DNA from: Nitrospina sp. | GTDB taxonomy: Bacteria; Nitrospinota; Nitrospinia; Nitrospinales; VA-1 | Reading direction: 5' to 3' | DNA: 13,709 nucleotides | Assembly: GCA_002697825.1 (NCBI GenBank) | Contig: NZYH01000084.1 | Span: forward strand, 1-13,709 | Shown here: positions 8,270 through 13,694 of the stretch, piece after piece | Position numbering within the stretch: position 1 is the stretch's first letter | Layout of the letters: each line of letters starts with the position of its first letter | Notes under the pieces: model-generated | Database searches by the model: none | What the model was told of the DNA's origin: nothing | What the model saw: only the letters and a program-made list of their open reading frames with translations | Program-made: the position numbers and the translations under genes

Positions 8270-8949
8270 GAAACGTTTACCGGTAATTTTTTATTAATGG
8301 AATAAACCATGACCAGAACAAGAAAGGAAAATAATAATAAAACTGCTGAAAGTAAATGTGCTTGGGCATATTCCATAACCTCAACACGATCATAAATCTC
8401 TATAGATATCACTTTCGTTTTTCCTGGGATATTTCCTCCTACCATTAACACCACACCAAATTCTCCCAATGTGTGTGCAAAACCTAAAACCGTTGCGGTA
8501 AGATAACCGCGTCTTGAGAGTGGTAGTATCACAGAAAAAAAAGCATCCCACCTCGAGGCCCCTAAAGAAGAGGCTGTTTCTATTGGAGCCCTTCCTATCG
8601 ATTCAAAGTTACTTTGCAAAGGCTGCACAACAAAAGGCAAAGAATAAAGGGTTGAAGCAAACACTAATCCCGTAAAAGTAAAAGATAATGGCGAACCTGT
8701 TAGGGTTTGAACGGGGCCTCCTATCCAACCATTAGGACCCAGCATGATCAACAAATAAAATCCCAAAACCGTTGGTGGCAAAACCAAGGGTAAGGCCACC
8801 ACTGCTTCTATACCGACCCTAATCTTTGAACAAGTATTTGCAAGCCACCAGGCAATAGGAGTTCCTATTATTAAAAGTATCATCATGGTTACAGTTGCTA
8901 ATTGTAAGGTGAGCCAGATAGGCTCATAATCAAGAGAATGCAGATCCAT
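8266..8949 (-). CDS. modB: Molybdate ABC transporter permease ModB
   Basis: This 227-residue inner-membrane protein has about five hydrophobic helices (near 15-37, 47-70, 91-111, 150-172 and 197-217). The EAA-type motif that docks on the ATPase is at residues 124-148 (ETASSLGASRWDAFFSVILP). VALPLVLPPTVLGFYLL and HTLGEFGVVLMVGGNIPGKT are characteristic ModB blocks. It forms the membrane channel for molybdate together with ModC and receives substrate from ModA. The start at 8949 is supported by AAAGGA about six bases upstream, one of the better ribosome binding sites in the window. It lies 9 bases after modA and overlaps modC, so the three genes form one operon. Confidence 0.95.
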   Translation of the reverse strand: MDLHSLDYEPIWLTLQLATVTMMILLIIGTPIAWWLANTCSKIRVGIEAVVALPLVLPPTVLGFYLLIMLGPNGWIGGPVQTLTGSPLSFTFTGLVFASTLYSLPFVVQPLQSNFESIGRAPIETASSLGASRWDAFFSVILPLSRRGYLTATVLGFAHTLGEFGVVLMVGGNIPGKTKVISIEIYDRVEVMEYAQAHLLSAVLLLFSFLVLVMVYSINKKLPVNVS

Positions 8950-8958
8950 AATTTTCCT

Positions 8959-9744
8959 TTAAAATTGTTCTACGTAATAGCCATAATTTTTTATTATTTT
9001 TTGACCCTTTTTGCTTTTTAAAAATTTTAAAAATTCTCGGGCCACTTGACTGGAGTTTGCTCGTTTTAATAATATCGCTTGTTGTTGAATCGGTTCGTGC
9101 AAACTAAGAGGAACCAACCAGGAAGTTCCTCCGAGCAGCTCCCTGCTGCTGCTTAGTTGAGAGAGAGAGATAAAACCTATTTGAGCGTTTCCAGTCACCA
9201 CAAACTGTAAAGTTTGTGAAATATTTTCTCCCCTGACTAGGCGTGATTGAATTTTTTCCCAATAACCTTTTTTCCTTAAAACCTGTTCCGTTGCTTTTCC
9301 ATAAGGTGCAGTTTTGGGGTTAGCAATTGCTAGGTAACGAAAATTATTTTGATCTAAAACCTGTAAACCGAATGTTGTGATAAATTTTGGATCAGCACTC
9401 CACATAACCAATCTTCCAACTGCATATGTGAAACGCGATCCGGGGACTCCTAATCCCTCTTTTTCAAGGAGTTCCGGCCGATTTGAGTCAGCTGCCAAAA
9501 ATACCTCAAAAGGAGCGCCCTGGTGGATTTGTGCATAAAGCTTTCCCGTTGAACCTGAAATCACCAATACTTTATTCCCCGTTGTATTTTCGAATTCTTT
9601 AGATAGCTCTTTTATTGGGAAAATGAAATTAGAGGCTACGGCTACCCGTATTTGCTCGGCTAAGGCTATCGGAGCCTGAATCAAAAAAAATACCGATATC
9701 AATCCATACATCAAATCACACCATTTGCTTTTTTTTATAGTCAT
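8959..9744 (-). CDS. modA: Periplasmic molybdate-binding protein ModA
   Basis: The precursor has about 261 residues, with a signal peptide ending near QAPIALA/EQ. The mature part begins EQIRVAVASNFIFPIKELSK. Ligand-site blocks are present: VASNF, then ISGSTGKLYAQI and HQGAPFEVFLAAD, then a proline-tyrosine segment PKTAPYGKATEQVL and a C-terminal AREFLKFLKSKKGQ. The GAPFEVFLAAD...RPELLEKEGL form resembles the Azotobacter-type ModA group more than E. coli ModA. It captures molybdate (and probably tungstate) in the periplasm for ModBC. The frame opens with TTG then ATG; I take the ATG at 9744. There is no clear Shine-Dalgarno sequence. It is the first gene of modABC and is preceded by the promoter and operators described separately. 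Confidence 0.93.
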   Translation of the reverse strand: MTIKKSKWCDLMYGLISVFFLIQAPIALAEQIRVAVASNFIFPIKELSKEFENTTGNKVLVISGSTGKLYAQIHQGAPFEVFLAADSNRPELLEKEGLGVPGSRFTYAVGRLVMWSADPKFITTFGLQVLDQNNFRYLAIANPKTAPYGKATEQVLRKKGYWEKIQSRLVRGENISQTLQFVVTGNAQIGFISLSQLSSSRELLGGTSWLVPLSLHEPIQQQAILLKRANSSQVAREFLKFLKSKKGQKIIKNYGYYVEQF

Positions 9745-9753
9745 CAATCAAAT

Positions 9754-9777
9754 CGTTATGTTTAAATATATATAACC
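9754..9777. promoter_or_regulatory. ModE-like operator, proximal copy over the modABC leader
   Basis: The plus strand reads CGTTATGT, eight bases, ATATAACC, an imperfect inverted repeat with the same 8-8-8 layout as the E. coli modA operator. Its centre is exactly 30 bases from that of the distal copy, about three helical turns, so both would face the same side of the DNA. It lies downstream of the predicted transcription start and 10 bases upstream of the modA ATG. Confidence 0.5.
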
Positions 9778-9792
9778 AATATTCGTTATATA
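9769..9792. repeat. 24-base near-perfect palindrome bridging the two ModE-like sites
   Basis: TATATAAC (9769-9776) is followed by eight bases C-AATATT-C and then GTTATATA (9785-9792). The 8-base arms are perfect reverse complements and the central AATATT is itself a palindrome, so only the C/C pair at 9777/9784 breaks symmetry. It consists of the right half of the proximal operator and the left half of the distal one. It may simply result from the tandem arrangement, or be a site in its own right. Confidence 0.55.
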
Positions 9793-9807
9793 CCATGAAA
9801 CATATTG
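9784..9807. promoter_or_regulatory. ModE-like operator, distal copy overlapping the -10 and spacer
   Basis: The plus strand reads CGTTATAT, eight bases, ACATATTG. As I recall it, the E. coli modA operator is CGTTATAT, eight bases, ACATAACG. The left half is identical and the right half matches at six of eight positions, with the same 8-8-8 spacing. Binding here would cover the -10 and spacer of the modABC promoter, consistent with repression by a molybdate-loaded ModE-type regulator. No modE gene is in the window. Confidence 0.5.
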
Positions 9808-9815
9808 CATGTCAA
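9787..9815 (-). promoter_or_regulatory. Sigma70-type promoter of modABC
   Basis: On the minus strand a perfect -35 TTGACA (9810-9815) is followed by a 17-base spacer (9793-9809). The -10 is TATATA (9787-9792), preceded by TGG in an extended -10 position. TATAAC, two bases further on, is an alternative -10. Transcription would start near 9780, leaving a leader of about 35 bases before modA. The -10 and most of the spacer lie inside a ModE-like operator. Confidence 0.7.
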
Positions 9816-9929
9816 ACGCTTATGCGGACCAAGCTGTGAAAGGGTCAATCCATAGGAGTCAGTGAAGTGATAAATATGAATAGGAGAACAGGTGAAATTC
9901 GTATAGTCAAAGTAGATCAGATAAAAAAA

Positions 9930-10757
9930 CTATTCTGGAAATCTTATTGAAAGCCCAAGGTTGATAAAAAAATCGGTGGCTGAGTCATTGAGCGAGTTAC
10001 CTGCAAAAAAGTCCAATTGAACATTGTTTTTTATCGCCCAGGTAAGGCCCCAGTCAAAACCATAAGAGTTGCTTCCACTATCAATAGCCATAGCCCCAAA
10101 GAATTCTGCATAAAAAATTACAGATTCGGAAAGATTGTGGCCCCATAATGTCGCGTATTTAAAATCAGCATTGCTATCATTCCAGCTAACACCCAGACTA
10201 TTATCATTATAAATCGAATCTGGTAACAAGTTAGAGAATGACGGTATAAAGGAAAAAAAAGGATCAACCTTATCAGATGTAAATGCATCATTTCCTATAG
10301 GCACTGTAAATCCTGCGTTTAAAGTAGTTTTAGGTCTATTAGCAGAGCTGTCAAATAACAAAATTTTCGTGCTTATCTCAGCATCAGACAACCCTGTATC
10401 ATCACCCGATGCTGCATGTTGAATGTTGTATCCATAGAGAGCGAGTCTAAGTTCCATTTTTTCCCTAAACCCTATCCTGTATAAATTATTGTTCAGCAAA
10501 GTATGTTTTGACTTTATGTTATTTTCCCTATCTGTCTCATAGGAATAAAATCCTGTTTCTAATTGATGGTAACCGGGTTGCAATATATCGGGTGAGTTTG
10601 TTTGTAAAATTCGGTCTGTGGATATAGGCGGAGGTTCTCCCTGGGCGGTAGGGGACAAGGCAGCAAGAATAAGCACTAAGAGAACCTGGAAAAAAATAAG
10701 GTTCGGTTGAGATTTGATTTTATGGGTTTTAGGATCTTTCACAGTAACGCATCCCAT
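9930..10757 (-). CDS. Outer-membrane beta-barrel protein, MetA-pathway phenol degradation transporter-like family
   Basis: From the ATG at 10757 the protein has 275 residues. A long basic n-region leads to a hydrophobic signal core (FFQVLLVLILAALSPTAQG, about 22-40). The rest has alternating aromatic and polar strands with no helical membrane segments, typical of a barrel. The order of blocks fits the Phenol_MetA_deg (PF13557-like) family: QPGYHQLETGFYSYE, YRIGFREKMELRLALYGYN, DTGLSDAEISTKILLFDSS, TLNAGFTVPIGND, SLGVSWND, and a C-terminal NNVQLDFFAGNSLNDSATDF followed by FINLGLSIRF. Members are annotated as transporters, but the cargo is mostly unknown. The frame extends to a TTG at 10805, but that codon sits in the T-tract of the tRNA terminator, so the ATG is preferred. 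A possible promoter with a TATACA-like -10 lies between the terminator and the ATG. A T7 run follows the stop without an obvious hairpin. Confidence 0.7.
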   Translation of the reverse strand: MGCVTVKDPKTHKIKSQPNLIFFQVLLVLILAALSPTAQGEPPPISTDRILQTNSPDILQPGYHQLETGFYSYETDRENNIKSKHTLLNNNLYRIGFREKMELRLALYGYNIQHAASGDDTGLSDAEISTKILLFDSSANRPKTTLNAGFTVPIGNDAFTSDKVDPFFSFIPSFSNLLPDSIYNDNSLGVSWNDSNADFKYATLWGHNLSESVIFYAEFFGAMAIDSGSNSYGFDWGLTWAIKNNVQLDFFAGNSLNDSATDFFINLGLSIRFPE

Positions 10758-10802
10758 TAGTAAATCCACTAAATCATTGTATATTATCCGGTTTGTTTGA
10801 GA

Positions 10803-10843
10803 CAAATAAAAAGGGCCTGAAGCGCGTTGCGCTTTGGGCCCTT
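10803..10843 (-). terminator. Intrinsic terminator of the tRNA-Val/tRNA-Asp transcript
   Basis: Read on the minus strand, AAGGGCC (10837-10843) pairs with GGCCCTT (10811-10817). An inner stem, AAGCGC (10829-10834) with GCGCTT (10820-10825), closes on a 3-base loop. A T-rich tract follows directly (TTTTTATTTG). The hairpin starts 9 bases downstream of the encoded CCA of tRNA-Asp. The stem is strong and the T-tract is only on the minus-strand side, so the direction is clear. Confidence 0.85.
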
Positions 10844-10851
10844 AAATTATA

Positions 10852-10929
10852 TGGCGGGGCCGACGAGACTCGAACTCGCGACCTCCGGCGTGACAGGCCG
10901 GCGTTCTAACCAAACTGAACTACGACCCC
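10852..10929 (-). tRNA. tRNA-Asp(GUC)
   Basis: On the minus strand the RNA begins GGGGTCGTAGTTCAG and ends with discriminator G73 and an encoded CCA. The acceptor stem pairs GGGGTCG with CGGCCCC (one G-U pair). The anticodon stem is CCGGC/GCCGG around loop CTGTCAC, giving anticodon GUC (complement at 10892-10894). The T arm is GCGAG-TTCGAGT-CTCGT with one G-U pair. G73 is the expected aspartate identity base. It is the second tRNA of a two-tRNA transcript. Confidence 0.95.
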
Positions 10930-10945
10930 GCGGTCGTTTTATATA

Positions 10946-11021
10946 TGGTAGGCGGAACAGGGCTCGAACCTGTGACCCCCGGCTTGTAAGGCCGGTGCTC
11001 TCCCAACTGAGCTACCCGCCC
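10946..11021 (-). tRNA. tRNA-Val(UAC)
   Basis: On the minus strand the RNA begins GGGCGGGTAGCTCAG and ends with A73 and an encoded CCA. The anticodon stem CCGGC/GCCGG encloses loop CTTACAA, giving anticodon UAC (complement at 10986-10988). The T arm is ACAGG-TTCGAGC-CCTGT. The acceptor stem GGGCGGG pairs with TCCGCCT with G-U wobbles at both ends (1-72 and 7-66). A73 fits valine. It lies 16 bases upstream of tRNA-Asp in the same transcript. Confidence 0.95.
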
Positions 11022-11054
11022 AAGCTTTTTCAAACACCTCCGGAAGAGTCTGGG

Positions 11055-11084
11055 AGTATATAAATGCCAACCGTACTCTGTCAA
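11055..11084 (-). promoter_or_regulatory. Promoter of the tRNA-Val/tRNA-Asp operon
   Basis: On the minus strand a perfect -35 TTGACA (11079-11084) is separated by 18 bases from TATACT (11055-11060). The bases just after the -10 (CCCAGA) form a C-rich discriminator of the sort found at stringently controlled stable-RNA promoters. The predicted start is about 25 bases upstream of mature tRNA-Val. Confidence 0.7.
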
Positions 11085-11186
11085 GCGATTTCCCTTCAAC
11101 AGGAAATACCGACTCTTTTAATACAAATAAGTAGTATCCAAGAAATAAAGTGCTTCCCAAATGTTATTTTACAAATTGGTAAACAA

Positions 11187-11215
11187 TTGACAGTTAGGGG
11201 TTTGCACTATAAGAT
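11187..11215 (+). promoter_or_regulatory. Promoter of the PilZ-like gene
   Basis: TTGACA (11187-11192) is perfect. The -10 is either TATAAG at 11208-11213 (15-base spacer, 5 of 6 matches) or TAAGAT at 11210-11215 (17-base spacer). Transcription would begin near 11221, giving a leader of about 80 bases before the ATG at 11303. It is divergent from the tRNA promoter. Confidence 0.6.
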
Positions 11216-11302
11216 GCCGTCTTAAGGTCAGATGTAATTCGGACTTTCTGCAAGTTTTTTGAGTTTTTCATTAGTATCTGAACAATCCCAATTTTCCCTA
11301 CC

Positions 11303-11749
11303 ATGATAGAAAAATTCATGGCCTCTCTGGAGGGCTTCTCCACTGACGAATTAATAAAAATTCGAAAAGATCTTGATCAATTAATTAGAGACAAGTTTGA
11401 TAAAGAATTGGGTAAGCGCCAAGGCCAAAGAGCAAAAGTTAAAATCCCTGGAAATTTAGAGATCGAAAGAGAAAAGGAATTTTTTTATAAGCTGCATAAA
11501 ATTTTAATTAAGGAAATGTCTGTCAATGGCCTTGTATTTTCCATAAAAGGAGCAGTTATAGATGGCGACCTTTTAAAAGTTTCTTTTAGAGTTCCTTCAA
11601 CTGGGGAAAAAAAAATAATCGATTGTCAGGCAGTAAGGATTACTGAAACTAAACAGGGAACCATTCCTGATTTGGAAATAGCAGCAATGGCAGTCAGTAA
11701 GGATGCAGTAAAAAACTATAAAGATATGCTAAGAAAAAGAGGACAATAG
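11303..11749 (+). CDS. PilZ-like domain protein (probable c-di-GMP receptor or degenerate PilZ)
   Basis: The 148-residue soluble protein has a charged helical N-terminus (about 1-37, ELIKIRKDLDQLIRDKF). A PilZ-like beta-barrel follows. RQGQR at 39-43 fits the RXXXR c-di-GMP motif and leads into AKVKIPGNLEI. IKEMSVNGLVF (69-79) sits where family members have [D/N]XSXXG; here the first residue is Glu71 (EMSVNG). GDLLKVSFRVPSTGEKKIID and the following strand fit the rest of the barrel. A C-terminal helix KDAVKNYKDMLRKRGQ ends the protein. PilZ proteins bind cyclic di-GMP and control motility, biofilm or polysaccharide export. The glutamate leaves ligand binding uncertain. The gene has its own promoter and a 155-base gap before mreB, so it may or may not share that transcript. 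No Shine-Dalgarno sequence is seen at the ATG. Confidence 0.55.
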   Translation: MIEKFMASLEGFSTDELIKIRKDLDQLIRDKFDKELGKRQGQRAKVKIPGNLEIEREKEFFYKLHKILIKEMSVNGLVFSIKGAVIDGDLLKVSFRVPSTGEKKIIDCQAVRITETKQGTIPDLEIAAMAVSKDAVKNYKDMLRKRGQ

Positions 11750-11762
11750 TTTTCTTACTTTA

Positions 11763-11882
11763 ATGGTCTCATCTAATCTATCGCACCTTAACGAAATAGC
11801 AGTGCAGGTAAACATTGAATATGACCTTCCCATTTATCTTGATGACAACAATGATGATATATTGCGGCTAATCAGCCTTTAA
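11763..11882 (+). CDS. Possible 39-residue small ORF between the PilZ-like gene and mreB
   Basis: ATG at 11763 opens a 39-codon frame ending in TAA at 11880-11882. The product is acidic, with a run DDNNDD near the middle and no membrane segment or cysteine. No ribosome binding site is visible and no family is recognised. It fills most of the 155-base gap. It could be a real small gene, part of the mreB leader, or chance; the evidence is weak. Confidence 0.2.
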   Translation: MVSSNLSHLNEIAVQVNIEYDLPIYLDDNNDDILRLISL

Positions 11883-11904
11883 TCATAAATCTTAAAAACA
11901 TAGC

Positions 11905-12936
11905 ATGATAAAACTGTTCAACAAAATATTCGGATATTTTTCAGTCGATCTGGCAATGGATCTAGGTACTGCCAACACTTTGGCATACATAACCGAAAAA
12001 GGAATCGTGCTTAATGAGCCTTCTGTGGTAGCTATAAATGTTGACGACCACACCGTTGAATCTGTTGGGTTAGAGGCAAAAAAAATGTTTGGCAGAACTC
12101 ATGCAAGGGTCGAAACTATACGCCCTATGAAAGATGGAGTGATTGCCGACTTCGATGTGACCAATAAAATGATTCAATATTTTATAAAAAAGCTATTGAA
12201 TAAATACCGTTTCTTTAAACCAAGAATGGTAGTCGGAGTGCCTACCTGCATCACCCAAGTAGAAAAGAAGGCCGTCATCGATGCGTCCACCATGGCAGGA
12301 ATCAGAGAAGTTCATCTAATAGAGGAACCCATGGCCGCTGCCATTGGCGTAGGCATTCCGGTGCATCGTCCAGAAGGCAACATGGTTATTGATATGGGCG
12401 GAGGTACGACCGATGTAGCTGTAATATCGCTTTCTGCGATCGCTCACGGAGAATCGGTTCGAGTTGCCGGAGATGAAATCGATGAGTCCATTGTGCGTTA
12501 TATGCGTCTCCAACATCATCTCAGCATTGGAGTTTTTGAAGGTGAGCGTGTTAAAAAGGAAATTGGAAGTGCATGTCCTCAAAAGAAAAAACTCACCACT
12601 GAAGTAAAAGGACTCAACATAAAAACAGGAGTTCCCATGTCTATCACTATTGATGACGATGAAATCCGTGAGGCCTTAAAAGAACCTTTGACCACTATTG
12701 TGACATCTATCATGCATGCTTTAGAACAAATCCCGCCTGAACTTTCTGCGGATATCCATTCCAATGGTATTTATCTTACCGGAGGCGGAGCACTCATCCG
12801 CGGACTCGATAAAATGATCGAAGAAAAAACCACCTTAAAGGTTTTTATTCCTGAGGATCCCCTCCTCAGCATTGTGAAGGGTGCCGGTGCCGTCCTTGAC
12901 GATTTTGATAATTTGAAAAAAGTTTGTATCAATTAA
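11905..12936 (+). CDS. mreB: Divergent MreB-like actin homologue
   Basis: The 343-residue protein has the full actin-fold ATP site: phosphate-1 DLGTANT (19-25), catalytic glutamate region LIEEPMAAAIG (138-148), phosphate-2 MVIDMGGGTTDVAVI (160-174) and adenosine motif LTGGGALIRGLD (291-302). The N-terminus (KLFNKIFGYFSVDLAMDLG) includes a short hydrophobic/basic stretch that could attach to the membrane. MreB forms filaments under the inner membrane and directs cell-wall synthesis in rod-shaped cells. Here the normally conserved IGERTAE/IGEATAE segment is replaced by IGVFEGE (208-214), keeping the E...K of the adenosine-binding helix. The protein ends shortly after GAVLDDF. No mreC, mreD, rodA or pbp gene follows, so this is probably an orphan paralogue. 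The ATG has no clear Shine-Dalgarno sequence. The family is certain; the specific role is not. Confidence 0.88.
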   Translation: MIKLFNKIFGYFSVDLAMDLGTANTLAYITEKGIVLNEPSVVAINVDDHTVESVGLEAKKMFGRTHARVETIRPMKDGVIADFDVTNKMIQYFIKKLLNKYRFFKPRMVVGVPTCITQVEKKAVIDASTMAGIREVHLIEEPMAAAIGVGIPVHRPEGNMVIDMGGGTTDVAVISLSAIAHGESVRVAGDEIDESIVRYMRLQHHLSIGVFEGERVKKEIGSACPQKKKLTTEVKGLNIKTGVPMSITIDDDEIREALKEPLTTIVTSIMHALEQIPPELSADIHSNGIYLTGGGALIRGLDKMIEEKTTLKVFIPEDPLLSIVKGAGAVLDDFDNLKKVCIN

Positions 12937-12982
12937 AATCATTGCGGTACAATTTCCCAATTATCCATTAAAATTTGCTCTT

Positions 12983-13318
12983 ATGAATCCTCCAGAGAAC
13001 CTGACCTGCAGCGAATGTGGAAGAAAAGTAAAATCCCTTCCTACAATCTTAGATTATAAAGGAGAGGAAGTTTTTGTTTTCGATCCAGTGGTCTGTAAGT
13101 CATGCCTTGAAAAGTTATGTGAAAACTATTCTACTGAATGTGCTAATTGCGGCGGAACTATTCCTCCTTATTCCAATGTAGGTATTTTAAAAGCAGACAA
13201 CGGGAGGAATAAGTTCATCCATATGACCACCCAATGTAACACCCCTGGAAATGCTTTTTATGGTTATTGGGGTAAAGGATCCATTCGGGAATTTATACAA
13301 ATTGAAGCCTGCTCATAA
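12983..13318 (+). CDS. Small protein with two predicted zinc-binding sites
   Basis: The 111-residue soluble protein carries CSEC (Cys9, Cys12), CKSC (Cys38, Cys41), CANC (Cys53, Cys56) and a late His80/Cys85 pair. This suggests two four-ligand metal sites, CX2C...CX2C and CX2C...HX4C, like LIM or treble-clef zinc folds. Cys46 is an extra cysteine. No enzyme motif, signal peptide or membrane segment is seen. I do not recognise a named family. It lies 46 bases after mreB and 70 bases before a ferredoxin gene, all on one strand, so co-transcription is plausible. Such small zinc proteins usually act as adaptors or bind nucleic acid, but a function cannot be assigned here. Confidence 0.65.
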   Translation: MNPPENLTCSECGRKVKSLPTILDYKGEEVFVFDPVVCKSCLEKLCENYSTECANCGGTIPPYSNVGILKADNGRNKFIHMTTQCNTPGNAFYGYWGKGSIREFIQIEACS

Positions 13319-13341
13319 TTAGATGGAATATATAAATTATA

Positions 13342-13371
13342 TTGCGTAAATAGGGTCGTTTTAGATATGAT
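13342..13371 (+). promoter_or_regulatory. Possible promoter of the ferredoxin gene
   Basis: TTGCGT (13342-13347), an 18-base spacer and TATGAT (13366-13371, 5 of 6 matches) lie 17 bases before the ferredoxin start codon. The predicted start near 13378 would leave only about 10 leader bases, which would fit the missing Shine-Dalgarno sequence. The -35 is weak. Confidence 0.35.
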
Positions 13372-13388
13372 CCCCAAATCATCAATCA

Positions 13389-13694
13389 ATGAAAAACACG
13401 AACATGCTGAAAGTTCATTTTGAAAAGGAAAATAGAACTATTGAAGTAGGAGACGGAGAAAATCTCCGCGAAGCTGCAATTCGGAATAAATTCAGTATTT
13501 ATCCTCACGTCACTAAAATTCTAAACTGTAGAGGTAGAGGATTATGCACAGCGTGTACGGTGCAGGTATTGGTGGGCAAAATCGAACCCAGAAATGAGAC
13601 CGAAAGTGATAAATTAAGTAAGAAACCCGATGATTTTCGCATGGCTTGCCAGGTTTCTGTTACGGACAATCTGGTTATCCGTACAAACCCCTGA
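13389..13694 (+). CDS. Plant-type [2Fe-2S] ferredoxin
   Basis: The 101-residue protein has the beta-grasp ferredoxin layout. A two-strand N-terminus (MLKVHFEKENRTIEVGDGEN) leads to the cluster loop LNCRGRGLCTACTVQV with Cys47, Cys53 and Cys56 (CX5CX2C). The fourth ligand, Cys87, lies in FRMACQVSV. It should carry one [2Fe-2S] cluster and act as a soluble electron carrier or as the donor to an unidentified oxidoreductase. Similar stand-alone ferredoxins are common in bacteria, but the sequence alone does not name a partner. Start choice: ATG at 13389, with another in-frame ATG at 13404 giving a product beginning MLKVHF, which is also plausible. No Shine-Dalgarno sequence is seen. The stop TGA lies 15 bases before the window end. 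Confidence 0.88.
   Translation: MKNTNMLKVHFEKENRTIEVGDGENLREAAIRNKFSIYPHVTKILNCRGRGLCTACTVQVLVGKIEPRNETESDKLSKKPDDFRMACQVSVTDNLVIRTNP

Noticed and set aside
9922..9930. T7 run after the barrel stop (minus strand) as an intrinsic terminator
   Set aside because: No GC-rich hairpin precedes the run.
9876..9950. 24-codon plus-strand frame upstream of the mod promoter
   Set aside because: It is short, lacks a ribosome binding site at proper spacing and runs antisense into the end of the barrel gene.
10827..11160. Open frames on both strands across 10827-11063 and 10939-11160
   Set aside because: They cover the two tRNA genes, their promoter and terminator; the translations are tRNA-derived artefacts.
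13367..13382. ATGAT / ATCAT inverted repeat before the ferredoxin gene
   Set aside because: Five-base AT-rich arms are expected by chance in this composition.
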